Source: Methanolobus sediminis (GTDB lineage Archaea; Halobacteriota; Methanosarcinia; Methanosarcinales; Methanosarcinaceae). From it: a DNA stretch of 64,000 nt. The stretch covers positions 682,001 through 746,000 of the forward strand of contig NZ_CP133592.1 of assembly GCF_031312595.1 (NCBI RefSeq), read 5' to 3'. Shown piece by piece: positions 55,608 through 64,000 of the stretch. Numbering within the stretch: the stretch's first letter is position 1; every line of letters begins with the position of its first letter. The translations under genes were made by a program, and so were the position numbers. Below the pieces are notes generated by a model. The model was not told the origin of the DNA, ran no database searches, and worked only from the letters and a program-made list of their open reading frames with translations.

Positions 55608-56582
55608 TCACCATTTTCTTAAACGCGAAGATGCCGTTATATAGTTAAAAGCAGGGTAGATCCTGCCAATGATAGATATTTTTCCATAAGATTTGCTCTG
55701 CAGATTTAACTTCCCGGGATCAAATAAGAGTACCGATGCACCAAGTAATATGAAAAAGCATCCCTGTATCGTGTTCATGAATACTGGCTCATGCAGGAAT
55801 ACAAATCCAAAGATGATACCACTTACAGGCTCAAGTAACGCAAGGATGCTGACAGTCTGGGCACGGATCTTTGCGGCACTGTTCAGATAGAGAACTGAAG
55901 CAAATGCTGTTGTTATGAGGCCAAAAAGGAACAGGACATACAGATTTGGTAGCAAAACATCTGCTGTAACCCTGCTTCCAAATGGCAAAAGTATTAGCAG
56001 GCTGATAAAAGTTGACCAGAAAAGCTGCGTTATGCCGGAATATTCATCTTTCAGGTAACTTACGGTCATTATAGTTCCACTATATGAAAGACCAGAGAGT
56101 ATGCCCAATACTATTCCTGTGAAAAGCTGTGCATTAACAGAGGCGTTGCTTCCCGGGAGAACAACAAGCAAGATCCCGCATACGGAAATAAGCAGTGAGA
56201 ACATTCCACGCTTTGTTATCCTGTCTTTCAGGAATAAAGGAGACAGGAGTGTGACGTAAACCGGCGCAGTATAGAGTAGAAGTACTGCAATTGAAATTCC
56301 AGCATATTTGATGGAACTAAAGTAAGTATACAGCGTAAAGACATTAAAAATAGCAATTAAAACGATGTAACGCTTTTTTTCATGAATAGAGAACAAATTA
56401 TACTTTTTAGTATAGATACAATACATCAATAAGAGCATGAATCCAAAAACAAGCCTGTAGAAGATAATAGACACAGTTTGCATATTGTATATATGGTTAA
56501 GAAAGATTCCACTAGCTCCAAATATAGTACATGAGATTATAAGCTCTAAATAAGAGTATTTACTGGATTTAATCTGTTTCAT
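55608..56582 (-). CDS. EamA/DMT-family transporter
   Basis: 324 residues with ten predicted helices in two EamA halves. Characteristic spots: GASGIFLNHIYNM, YTAPVYVTLLSPLFLKDRIT, SGLSYSGTIMTVSYLK and LLEPVSGIIFGFVFLHEPV. Drug/metabolite transporters exchange amino acids or other small metabolites; the substrate is unknown. The stop almost meets the PEF-CTERM gene stop. Confidence 0.9.
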   Translation of the reverse strand: MKQIKSSKYSYLELIISCTIFGASGIFLNHIYNMQTVSIIFYRLVFGFMLLLMYCIYTKKYNLFSIHEKKRYIVLIAIFNVFTLYTYFSSIKYAGISIAVLLLYTAPVYVTLLSPLFLKDRITKRGMFSLLISVCGILLVVLPGSNASVNAQLFTGIVLGILSGLSYSGTIMTVSYLKDEYSGITQLFWSTFISLLILLPFGSRVTADVLLPNLYVLFLFGLITTAFASVLYLNSAAKIRAQTVSILALLEPVSGIIFGFVFLHEPVFMNTIQGCFFILLGASVLLFDPGKLNLQSKSYGKISIIGRIYPAFNYITASSRLRKW

Positions 56583-57161
56583 AGAGGCTTTGCTGAAAGC
56601 ACACTATTATATTTAAAATAATCTGGAATGATAAATAATTATGGAATCGAAATGATTTTGAGCTGATAATGGACAACTAAATCCAAATAAAGTGACTCAA
56701 AATCAGTAAAAGAATCATTAAGCATTATTTCAGAAGAATCTTAAGAAAAGAAGAAAATAAAAAGACAATAACCACGCCACTTCGGTCAAGCCGAAATGGC
56801 GCTCCTTTCGCTCATACTCCATTTCCCCACTCAGGTGCCCCCACCTGTTCCCCTTATGACCGCTCATACTCCACTTCATCTTAAGAGAGGGTGAAATGTA
56901 GGCATTATTTCGTTTTTAAAGAGGGGATGTGTCGTGCCTACATTTCCGTGCAATCCAATTCCGTTTTTTACGGAGTTTTTTGGGATGAAGTCCATATCGT
57001 ACATCTATATGGTACATTTCGTCTGGCAATTTCTGACAGGCAGTTCTTGCCACAATTCATAGTTGTTTTTACTACTATATAAATATATGTACACTATAAT
57101 ATCTAATGAGTATAATAATGATGAGGTGATTTATAGCCATGCCTAATATCAAGAAAAGAGC
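56583..57161. other. Long intergenic region with hairpin and direct repeat
   Basis: About 580 bases. CGCCA-TTCGG and CCGAA-TGGCG form a strong hairpin at 56775-56801. A 17-base motif CGCTCATACTCCA(T/C)TTC occurs at 56809-56825 and 56861-56877. A 63-codon frame (56891-57082) has no SD or protein character. A structured RNA or a decayed mobile element is possible. TATA-like tracts lie at 57075-57095. Confidence 0.4.
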
Positions 57162-57401
57162 TTACTCAGAACAAAAATACCCGCCTTCAAGACCAAATTT
57201 GCTGTGAATTATGCACTCCTGACACAAACATCCTTTCTTTTCTGCTCCCGGATAAGCACCTTTAGAGCAGAACATGAACAGTCCTTTCTCAGGATAAGAA
57301 GGACATTTTGGACAATTACAACCTTTTGAATGATGGTAGGAAGTACAGATACCAAAATATTTGCCGCGTTTTCCCGGAATACATGGATCATTATCTGTCA
57401 A
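57162..57401 (-). CDS. DUF2769-type Cys-rich small protein
   Basis: 79 residues from TTG at 57401 behind SD GAGGTGAT. Cysteines are arranged as CNCPKCPSYPEKG, FCSKGAYPG, GCLCQECIIHSKFGLEGGYFC, the DUF2769 pattern of methanogens, with an extra CTSYHHSKGC upstream. It is probably a zinc-ribbon or Fe-S mini-protein. Role unknown. Confidence 0.82.
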   Translation of the reverse strand: MTDNDPCIPGKRGKYFGICTSYHHSKGCNCPKCPSYPEKGLFMFCSKGAYPGAEKKGCLCQECIIHSKFGLEGGYFCSE

Positions 57402-57495
57402 TTGATCACCTCTGCTGAAAGTTGAAGCTAAACAAAATAATAAAACTAATTAACATTGCGACCTGACACAATTAAAAAAGAAAGTAAAGAAAAGC

Positions 57496-58839
57496 TTATT
57501 CGAGCTTTTCCTGAAGATATTTCTTGAAAGCAGGATACTCTGTTCCAAGGTAATCCATGAACTCGTCCTTTGATTCAACCTTTTTCAGGCTCTCCGGAAG
57601 TTCTGGTTCAACACCCGTCTGGGCTTTGACATGTTCAGGGAACTTGGCAGGGTCTGCTGTTTCAAGGGTTACTGCAAGTGTGTTGTCACCTGACTGTGCC
57701 CTGAAGTCAAGAAGCCCCTTTATTCCTACTGCACCATGCGGCTCGATAAGGATGTTGTACGTCTCATAAATTTCCTTGATAGTTGCCTTTGTTTCATCAT
57801 CAGTTACTGAGCTGGAATAAATGTCATTCCTGAGCTTATCCATATCAGGTTCTTTGCTGATGTTACCCTGCTCATCCATTACTCCACCGTAAACAGCGAT
57901 GAGCCTTGCAAGGTTGCTTGGGTGACCAACGTTCATTGCGTTGGAGAGACAGTTCTTTGAAGGTACGATCTTGTCATACTTGCCTGTAGTCAGGAAAGTT
58001 GGAACCTCGTTGTTCTCATTGACTGAGGCGATTATTTTCTTGATAGGAACTCCCATGGTCCTTGCCAGGACACAGCCCATCATATTACCGAAGTTACCGG
58101 ATGGGATGGAGTAGATGATCTCCTCCGGATAGTCCCTGAGTTTTGCGTAAGCGTAGATGTAGTAGATAGACTGGGGAACAAGACGACCGATGTTTATTGA
58201 GTTTGCTGATGAAAGATTCAGGTGTTTGAGATCCTCGTCTGCAAATGCCTGCTTTACCATTGCCTGGCAGTCATCGAATTTACCATCAATTGAGATGGCG
58301 GTTATATTCTTGCCAAGTGTTGTCATCTGCTTGCGCTGGCGGTCGGATACCTCGTCTGTCGGGAAGAGTACAATGACCTTAATGTTGTCAAGACCATAGA
58401 ATGCATCGGCAACAGCGCTGCCTGTATCACCTGATGTTGCGGTGAGGATGGTCAGGCTTCTGTTCTCTTTGCTAAGGTAATACTGCATGAGTCTTGCCAT
58501 CATACGGGCTGCGAAGTCCTTGAAGGATGCGGTGGGTCCCCTGTCAAGTCTCATGATGTAGGTCTGCTCATCAACCTGTTCAAGCGGAACATCGTAGTCA
58601 TAAGCGTCATATGTGATGGCTTTGAGTGACTCATCGTCGACCTCACCCTCAAGTACTTTGCTCAGTACTCTGTAAGCGATCTCAGGATATGGAGCATCCT
58701 TGAAGGAATCGATCTCTTCCTTTGAGAAGCCTGGAAGGCTCTTTGGCATGTAAAGCCCGCGGTCCGGTGCAAGTCCGGTAATGAGAGCTTCCTGAAAGCT
58801 TACTTCCGGTGTGTTAAGATTTGTGCTGTAGAGTTTCAT
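57496..58839 (-). CDS. thrC: Threonine synthase
   Basis: 447 residues, the long yeast/E. coli-like form. MKLYSTNLNTPEVSFQEAL and GLAPDRGLYMP open it. The PLP lysine lies in TASFKDFAARMM near residue 105, and ATSGDTGSAVADAFYG and SGNFGNMMGC complete the cofactor site. It converts O-phosphohomoserine to threonine. Monocistronic; ATG at 58839. Confidence 0.95.
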   Translation of the reverse strand: MKLYSTNLNTPEVSFQEALITGLAPDRGLYMPKSLPGFSKEEIDSFKDAPYPEIAYRVLSKVLEGEVDDESLKAITYDAYDYDVPLEQVDEQTYIMRLDRGPTASFKDFAARMMARLMQYYLSKENRSLTILTATSGDTGSAVADAFYGLDNIKVIVLFPTDEVSDRQRKQMTTLGKNITAISIDGKFDDCQAMVKQAFADEDLKHLNLSSANSINIGRLVPQSIYYIYAYAKLRDYPEEIIYSIPSGNFGNMMGCVLARTMGVPIKKIIASVNENNEVPTFLTTGKYDKIVPSKNCLSNAMNVGHPSNLARLIAVYGGVMDEQGNISKEPDMDKLRNDIYSSSVTDDETKATIKEIYETYNILIEPHGAVGIKGLLDFRAQSGDNTLAVTLETADPAKFPEHVKAQTGVEPELPESLKKVESKDEFMDYLGTEYPAFKKYLQEKLE

Positions 58840-59137
58840 TTTAACCAGGAATTTAAGTTGATAGGGATTAATACGGCTATAATATAAACCAGATTATGGA
58901 CTTTAAAGGATAAATAAGTATGAATACCTTGCTATTGAGCAAATTCTTATAGGACTGTTAAAACATAAGAATACTCCGACACAGATAAAAATAAAAATAG
59001 TGACTTCATAATATACTGGGGGTTGCATGTAAGAACATCATTATGATTGTTCTAACTTTGCTAGAAAATATATTAGATCGTGAGTTAACAGGTCTCTGCC
59101 AAATTTAATTACTGTGCAGGATCAAGGGGATGAATTT
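58840..59137. other. Intergenic region between divergent thrC and metallophosphoesterase genes
   Basis: About 300 AT-rich bases with TATA-like tracts. No gene or strong hairpin was recognised. Confidence 0.35.
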
Positions 59138-59959
59138 ATGACAATAGTGGCTGTTTCTGATGCTCATCTGGGTATGGAGGGAGCAAAAGAAAGTGAATTT
59201 ACTGATTTCATAGAATATTTGAAGGGCAGGAAGATAGAACATCTTGTACTGCTGGGCGATATTATAGAAATATGGAGACGTGATTTCACAGAAGCGATTA
59301 CGGATTTCTCGGGAACAATGACCTACATAAGCAGGATGCTGAAGGGAACTCAGGTCCATTATATCGCAGGGAACCATGATTATTCTCTCCTTCACCTTGA
59401 TAGTGCTTTTAAAAATTATTTGCCGTTCAATATTGAAAAACAAGTGGTGATAAGGAGTAGGGAACAGGAATTCTTCTTTTTTCACGGATACCAGCTGGAA
59501 GTGCTGTGTAGCCCATATTACAAATCCATGAAAATGTATGAGAGTTTCTGCGACCACATGTGTCTTGCCGGAGATAATACTGGCATTGCAGCAAATAAAC
59601 TATGGGACATAATGCTGTCTAAACGCTCGTTATTGAATAGCCTGAAAAATTTCCCCAAGGAACCTAAGTCTGCACTCATGGCTATGAAACAGCCACCTGA
59701 AATAAGGATCAGGGACTACCAGAAGAATAAGATATTCAGACCGATCAGAGAGCTTGCCAGCACAGATAACAGGCATTTGATGTTAGACATGCATCCTGAA
59801 CAGTACCTGATATACGGACATACCCATGAGGCATACGTCGATGATGATAAAATGGTTGCAAATACCGGAAGCTGGGGATTTGGTGACGAACATAAACTGG
59901 AATATATCGAAATTGTCGATGACAGGGTAAAGTTGAAGGAATTCAACCCGGGTAGTTGA
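59138..59959 (+). CDS. Metallophosphoesterase
   Basis: 273 residues from ATG 59138 with SD AAGGGGATG; the open frame starts earlier at 59114. Calcineurin-like motifs in order: DAHLG, LGDIIEIW, GNHDYS, FHGY and GHTHEAY, binding two metals. The spacing resembles LpxH-like (UDP-diacylglucosamine pyrophosphatase) enzymes, but methanogens lack lipid A, so another phosphodiester or phospholipid pyrophosphate is likely. Converges on the iron-sulfur flavoprotein gene. Confidence 0.85.
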   Translation: MTIVAVSDAHLGMEGAKESEFTDFIEYLKGRKIEHLVLLGDIIEIWRRDFTEAITDFSGTMTYISRMLKGTQVHYIAGNHDYSLLHLDSAFKNYLPFNIEKQVVIRSREQEFFFFHGYQLEVLCSPYYKSMKMYESFCDHMCLAGDNTGIAANKLWDIMLSKRSLLNSLKNFPKEPKSALMAMKQPPEIRIRDYQKNKIFRPIRELASTDNRHLMLDMHPEQYLIYGHTHEAYVDDDKMVANTGSWGFGDEHKLEYIEIVDDRVKLKEFNPGS

Positions 59960-59982
59960 ATTCCTGTTAGTATTTCGTGATT

Positions 59983-60561
59983 TTACTCAGAGTTGATCTT
60001 CTTCAACAACCATGCCATGTTAGATGCAAGGTTGTCCATTGTCCTCATACCCTCTTCATCCTCATTGACATCTCCCGGATGAAGTCCTATACCAAGGTTC
60101 CAGTAAGATGAACCCACGGTTACCATGCTGGTGATTCCGAACAGGTGATTGATGGAATCATAAGCATGTACCGCACCTGCCCTGCGAACTGCCACGACTG
60201 CTGCACCGGCTTTTCTCACAAAGAACCCGCCGTTTGCAAGAGATACATATCCTGCACGGTCAATAAGCGCCTTTGTCTCGGTTGTCACATCAGCAAAGTA
60301 AGTTGGTGAGCCGATCACAATTCCGTCAGCATCCTTCATCTTTGTGATACACTCATTGATGCCATCATCATCGAAAATACAAAGATTGTTCTTTTTCTCA
60401 AAACATTTCATACATGCCGTACATCCGTGAACCTTCTTCCCGCCAATATGGATCGTTTCGGTTTCTATCCCTTCAGCTTCGAGCTTGGATGTGAGTCTTT
60501 TCAGCATTGCTGCTGTGTTTCCTTCTTTACGTGGGCTTCCGTTTATTGCAACTACTTTCAT
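59983..60561 (-). CDS. Iron-sulfur flavoprotein (Isf-like)
   Basis: 192 residues. GSPRKEGNTAAMLKRL binds the FMN phosphate. HGCTACMKCFEKKNNLC gives the compact C-x2-C-x2-C-x7-C cluster motif, and GSPTYFADVTTETKALIDR contacts the ring. Isf proteins of Methanosarcina reduce O2/H2O2 or act as electron sinks for ferredoxin. ATG at 60561. The predicted gene is a single unit with no clear partner. Confidence 0.9.
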   Translation of the reverse strand: MKVVAINGSPRKEGNTAAMLKRLTSKLEAEGIETETIHIGGKKVHGCTACMKCFEKKNNLCIFDDDGINECITKMKDADGIVIGSPTYFADVTTETKALIDRAGYVSLANGGFFVRKAGAAVVAVRRAGAVHAYDSINHLFGITSMVTVGSSYWNLGIGLHPGDVNEDEEGMRTMDNLASNMAWLLKKINSE

Positions 60562-60648
60562 GGTGTGTTCCTCTTTTTGTGGGTTGTTATTGTAGGTTAA
60601 ATCTAAAAAAGAATGAGTCTAGAAAATATATTAAACTAGCAACATACG

Positions 60649-61490
60649 TTATTTTGCTAAAACATGCACAGCAATTTCCTTTCTTAAATCATCAACTCTT
60701 TTCCTAATGTCAGTGGACATATATTCAGCTTTATCACGCATTTGAGTATAATTTAGTGCATCATAGATATAGGTTTCAATCTCTGAAGGCTTCATATCAC
60801 TATTGAATTCCACTTGATTTATTTTTGAATTTAATCCTTCATAAAAAAGATTTAATAAATCATTATTATTTTGAGCTATAATATATATAATGTCAGGATC
60901 AAAAGACCCTAACAAAAGATCGAAATTCCTTAAGTCTTCAATTATTTCTTCCAAATGAGAAAAACCACAAAATAGATCGGTTATGTCAAACCATTCACCC
61001 AAATTCAAGTTTTGATTTGTTTGGAAAAATAAGTTAATTCCAAACATTACTTTTTCATCCTTCCAAGCTTTTGAGTGTTGTTTAATCATTTTTATAATAT
61101 CTTTTTCAATTTCAATTGTATTAATCGCTATTTTGTCCTTACATTGTAGAATAGTAAATTCAAATGATAACACTAGTTTTTTATTTTCATAAACATCTCT
61201 TGTTACACTTAAAACAAAATCATCTAAATAAGCAATGTAAACATACATAGGAAGATCTTTTAATTTATCAGATGTTTCCTTTAATGCCTTCAGCAAAAAT
61301 TCAAATTCCTCTTTACGCTTTTGTTTTTCTATACAAAAGCAAGATTTTTCTCATTAATTTTTACATTTTTCTTGTTATCTAAATAACCTAAAATAGAAAT
61401 TAAAATTGCAAGAATACTTAGTAAAATTGTGATAATACTAAATATAGAGATATCGCTTGCTAGCACATCAGAAGAATTAAGAGCAACCAT
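60649..61490 (-). pseudogene. Membrane-anchored protein of unknown function, frameshifted
   Basis: One frame starts at ATG 61490 (MVALNSSDVLASDISIFSI then a hydrophobic helix and YLDNKKNVKINEKN) and hits a stop near 61330. A second frame, open from about 61350, runs QKRKEEFEFLLKALKETSD and on to 60649 (215 residues from TTG 61296). Adding one A to the A-run near 61344-61348 fuses them into a ~280-residue protein with N-terminal anchor and coiled, acidic cytoplasmic domain. Whether it is a real mutation or a homopolymer sequencing error is open. AT-rich, so possibly acquired. No family recognised. Confidence 0.6.
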
Positions 61491-61614
61491 TGAAGGTAAT
61501 TTGCTTTTTAGATGTATATTTACTTTTCTCTGAACTCAAATATTACATTTTTAGAAATATTATACTACTACACCAACAAAAATACAGTTACAATAATCAA
61601 AAAAAGTAATCTGG

Positions 61615-61699
61615 TGCGGGAGATGCGATTCGAACGCATGAACTCCTACGAGACTAGGCTCTGAACCTAGCGCCTTTGGCCAGGCTGGGCAACTCCCGC
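61615..61699 (-). tRNA. tRNA-Leu (anticodon CAG)
   Basis: A class-II tRNA of 85 bases with long variable arm. The acceptor GCGGGAG pairs with CTCCCGC. The anticodon stem CTAGG/CCTAG encloses TTCAGAG, giving CAG. The T-arm is ATGCG TTCGAAT CGCAT and the discriminator is A. CCA is encoded at 61612-61614. Confidence 0.95.
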
Positions 61700-61781
61700 A
61701 TTGTGAACGTTGGTTAGTAGCGCTTTTTCTAGTTAAACTTTGTGTTTGGAAAGTTAAAAAGGTTTGGTGAAAACGGTGGCA

Positions 61782-62687
61782 TTATGCCATCATTTTCATA
61801 AGGAGAGCTTTCTGGGCGTGCAGGCGGTTCTCAGCCTGGTCGAAAACAACTGAATGAGGACCATCCATAACCTCTGCACTTATTTCCTCACCGCGGTGTG
61901 CAGGGAGACAGTGCATAACGATGACATCAGGTTTAGCCTGCTCCACCAGTTCACTATTGATCTGGTATGGTGCAAGGTCTTTCAGGCGCTGTTCACGCTC
62001 ATTCTCATCGCCCATGGAAACCCATACATCAGCATAAAGGATATCTGCATCCTTTGCAGCCTCATATGGATCATTGGTGATAGTAATCTTTCCGCCAAGT
62101 TCCCTGGCAAGCTCAACAACATCCTCATCCGGCTCATATCCGGGAGGACATGCAACAGCGACTTCCATATCCATAAGAGCGCCACCGATAATAGCAGAAT
62201 TACAAACATTGTTCCCGTCGCCAACCCATGCATACTTCAGACCGGCGATCTTGCTCTTATACTCGCGGATAGTGAGAAGGTCAGCAAGAATCTGGCATGG
62301 ATGTTCCTTATCCGAAAGCGCATTGATAACCGGAATTGAGGAATGCTCTGCCAGCTGTTTCACCGTTTCATGGCTATAGACCCTTGCAATAATAGCATAA
62401 AGGTATCTTGAAAGAACCTCGGAAGTATCCCCTACAGTCTCACCTCTGCCAAGCTGCATATCCCTGGCGTTGAGATAGAGAGCATGCCCGCCAAGGTCGC
62501 ACATAGCAACCTCAAAAGACACACGGGTACGTGTAGATGACTTTTCAAAGATCATGCCGAGACTCTTATTCTTTAGCAGGTCTGTGACCTTACCCCTCAG
62601 GCGTTTCTCCTTAAGATCCTCCGCCATATCGAGTAACTCATTGATCTCATCATGAGTCAGGTCTGCCATTGAAATCAGGTGTTTCAT
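61782..62687 (-). CDS. argF: Ornithine carbamoyltransferase
   Basis: 301 residues. The carbamoyl-phosphate motif [18 protein letters not shown] and the ornithine-binding [10 protein letters not shown] are all present, with SMGDE in between. It makes citrulline in arginine synthesis. ATG at 62687. The gene is 30 bases downstream of purD on the same strand and may be co-transcribed with it. Confidence 0.97.
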   Translation of the reverse strand: MKHLISMADLTHDEINELLDMAEDLKEKRLRGKVTDLLKNKSLGMIFEKSSTRTRVSFEVAMCDLGGHALYLNARDMQLGRGETVGDTSEVLSRYLYAIIARVYSHETVKQLAEHSSIPVINALSDKEHPCQILADLLTIREYKSKIAGLKYAWVGDGNNVCNSAIIGGALMDMEVAVACPPGYEPDEDVVELARELGGKITITNDPYEAAKDADILYADVWVSMGDENEREQRLKDLAPYQINSELVEQAKPDVIVMHCLPAHRGEEISAEVMDGPHSVVFDQAENRLHAQKALLMKMMA

Positions 62688-62717
62688 ACTTAAACCCTCA
62701 CTGTATAACTAATAAAA

Positions 62718-64000
62718 CTACTGCCCGCGTATTTCATTCATATGGTCAATACGCCTCTGGATAAGGAATGCCTTACCTATATCACTTCTGTAATGAAGGT
62801 CACCGGAAAGATTCTCCAGAGCATTCTGGGCGATCTCTTCTGCCTCTTCAATTGAATCAGCAACACCTACAACAGCAACAGCCCTTGAACCTGTGGTGTA
62901 AACCTTTCCATCCTTCTCGTAAACGCTTGAATAGAAAAGGATCGCGTCACCAATATCACCAACTGTGACTTCCCTGTCCTTTGTAGGATCATCAGGATAA
63001 CCTGCAGGGACAGCATACTTGCACACTGTTGCCTTGTTGCTGAACTTCACATCGATCTTATCAAGTGTACCGCTTGCCATTGCAGCCAGCACATCAACAT
63101 AATCTGACTCAAGAAGAGGTAATACGTTCATTGCCTCCGGGTCACCGAAACGTGCATTGAACTCAATGACCTTCGGACCGTCCTTTGTGATCATGAACTG
63201 ACCGTAGAGTGTTCCCTTGTACTCCTGTCCGGTCTCCTTGTAGAGTGCCTTGATGGTGTCCTTCATTATTTGCTTTGAACTCTCAACATCCTCAGCGGTC
63301 AGGAACGGAAGAATTTCACCTGCTGCATTGTAGGAACCCATTCCACCGGTGTTTGGTCCGAGATCGTTCTCAAATGCCCTCTTGTGGTCCTGGACTGTTG
63401 GCATGAAAGCAAGGTTCTTACCGTCAACAAAAGCCTGAAGTGTGAATTCCTCACCAACAAGGTTCTCCTCAACGACAACGCTTCCCATGTCAAGAAGACT
63501 TGCTGCATACTCTTTTGCAGCCTTAACATCAGGTAACTGGTCACCCATTACCTTGACACCTTTTCCACCTGTAAGACCTGCAGGCTTGATAGCAACATTT
63601 CCAAGCTCATCAATAAAAGCATCCATTGCAGCCTTATCTGTGAAAACATCGAAAACAGGGCAGCCTGCAATATTGTTGTTCCTCATGAAGTTACGTGCCC
63701 ATGCCTTGTCAAACTCAAGCTGTGCAACTTTCTGTTTAGGACTTGCAACGCTGATGCCTTCTGCTTCAAGGGCATCTGCAAGACCAACTGAAAGAGGTGC
63801 TTCCGGACCAACCACAACAAGCTCAATGTTCTTGGAAACAGCATACTCGACAACTTTCTCAACGTTTGTCTCCTTTTCAAGGAGATAATCTTCACAAAGA
63901 GCAGCAATGCCCGGGTTCTTCTTTGACATCACCGCATAGATGGACGGGTCTTGCCTGCTACGTTCAATTGCTGCTACGATAGCATGCTCTCTTCCGCCGC
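62718..64000 (-). CDS. purD: Phosphoribosylamine-glycine ligase (partial)
   Basis: The minus-strand frame is open to the right edge of the window, with [14 protein letters not shown] just visible at the start, so only the first few residues are missing. [14 protein letters not shown], the ATP-grasp loop [24 protein letters not shown] and [12 protein letters not shown] follow. It makes glycinamide ribonucleotide, the second step of purine synthesis. The Met at 63932 is internal. Confidence 0.96.
   Translation of the reverse strand, partial: GGREHAIVAAIERSRQDPSIYAVMSKKNPGIAALCEDYLLEKETNVEKVVEYAVSKNIELVVVGPEAPLSVGLADALEAEGISVASPKQKVAQLEFDKAWARNFMRNNNIAGCPVFDVFTDKAAMDAFIDELGNVAIKPAGLTGGKGVKVMGDQLPDVKAAKEYAASLLDMGSVVVEENLVGEEFTLQAFVDGKNLAFMPTVQDHKRAFENDLGPNTGGMGSYNAAGEILPFLTAEDVESSKQIMKDTIKALYKETGQEYKGTLYGQFMITKDGPKVIEFNARFGDPEAMNVLPLLESDYVDVLAAMASGTLDKIDVKFSNKATVCKYAVPAGYPDDPTKDREVTVGDIGDAILFYSSVYEKDGKVYTTGSRAVAVVGVADSIEEAEEIAQNALENLSGDLHYRSDIGKAFLIQRRIDHMNEIRGQ

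Noticed and set aside
56891-57082. 63-codon ORF in the long intergenic region
   Set aside because: No SD, no recognised motif, and overlap with promoter-like AT-rich sequence; not supported as a gene.
61329-61331. In-frame TAG (possible pyrrolysine) in the anchored gene at 60649-61490
   Set aside because: Reading through this TAG from the N-terminal frame reaches a TGA after about a dozen codons and does not enter the downstream frame, so a one-base frameshift explains the split better than pyrrolysine.

Overview
The window reads as chromosome of a methylotrophic methanogen of the Methanosarcinales (a Methanolobus/Methanococcoides-like organism is my inference). Reasons: an archaeal promoter style (TATA tracts, some probably leaderless genes), FmdE-family and geranylgeranyl-reductase proteins, a MASE3-type sensor kinase, a FilR1/Msr-like regulator, PGF/PEF-type surface sorting signals, a DUF2769 protein, a small sulfite-reductase-like protein, and many PAS/HisKA kinases. 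The DNA is AT-rich, starts are often GTG or TTG behind strong Shine-Dalgarno (SD) sequences, and there are two clear tRNA genes: Arg(CCG) and Leu(CAG).

Layout. 0-8 kb: sulfide:quinone-reductase-like flavoprotein plus DUF1641; a MASE3 kinase; a small Cys-containing HTH regulator facing a ThiS/MoaD protein whose leader contains a tRNA-like fold and shares a palindromic operator with the regulator gene; tRNA-Arg; an anchored alpha/beta hydrolase; a triple cupredoxin-fold exported protein without copper ligands; and a FilR1-type regulator. 8-15 kb: HAD phosphatase overlapping a geranylgeranyl reductase-family flavoprotein; an ACT-domain regulator divergent from a LeuA/homocitrate-synthase-family enzyme with a structured leader; a mini-FmdE ORF coupled to FmdE; a TauE exporter; and a 5'-truncated second copy of the condensing enzyme. 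15-21 kb: an AT-rich surface-protein island with a CARDB tandem-repeat protein, an M50-like membrane protease and a second sorted protein. 20.6-23.4 kb: a decayed C-terminal fragment of a conventional isocitrate dehydrogenase next to an intact bacterial-type monomeric isocitrate dehydrogenase.

23.5-33.3 kb: small membrane protein, TatD hydrolase, glycerate 2-kinase, PEBP lipoprotein, PspC, HxlR regulator divergent from a siroheme/Fe-S redox cluster (sulfite-reductase-like, CGGC, ferredoxin, GXGXG protein), a PhnD-like sensor kinase and pyruvate kinase. 33.5-42 kb: a GlcD/CCG fusion oxidoreductase with a Met/Pro-rich tail, a small low-GC accessory patch, a flavodoxin/Cys-rich pair and a PAS kinase. 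42-64 kb: uvrA, a hybrid kinase, purB, an ammonium module (leader peptide, amt, glnK), a PHP phosphoesterase, a glutamine amidotransferase, a PsiE-like protein, a PEF-CTERM protein, an EamA transporter, thrC, a metallophosphoesterase, an iron-sulfur flavoprotein, a frameshifted membrane-anchored gene, tRNA-Leu, argF and a partial purD.

The main items to check are: apparent replacement of native isocitrate dehydrogenase by the monomeric enzyme; the operator/tRNA-like leader around the HTH-ThiS pair; three intact genes with SDs but no ATG/GTG/TTG (ATT or ATA starts inferred); the sorted-protein/M50 protease island; copper-ligand-less cupredoxin repeats; and short ORFs coupled to fmdE and amt. 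No CRISPR array, integrase, intact transposase or rRNA was seen.
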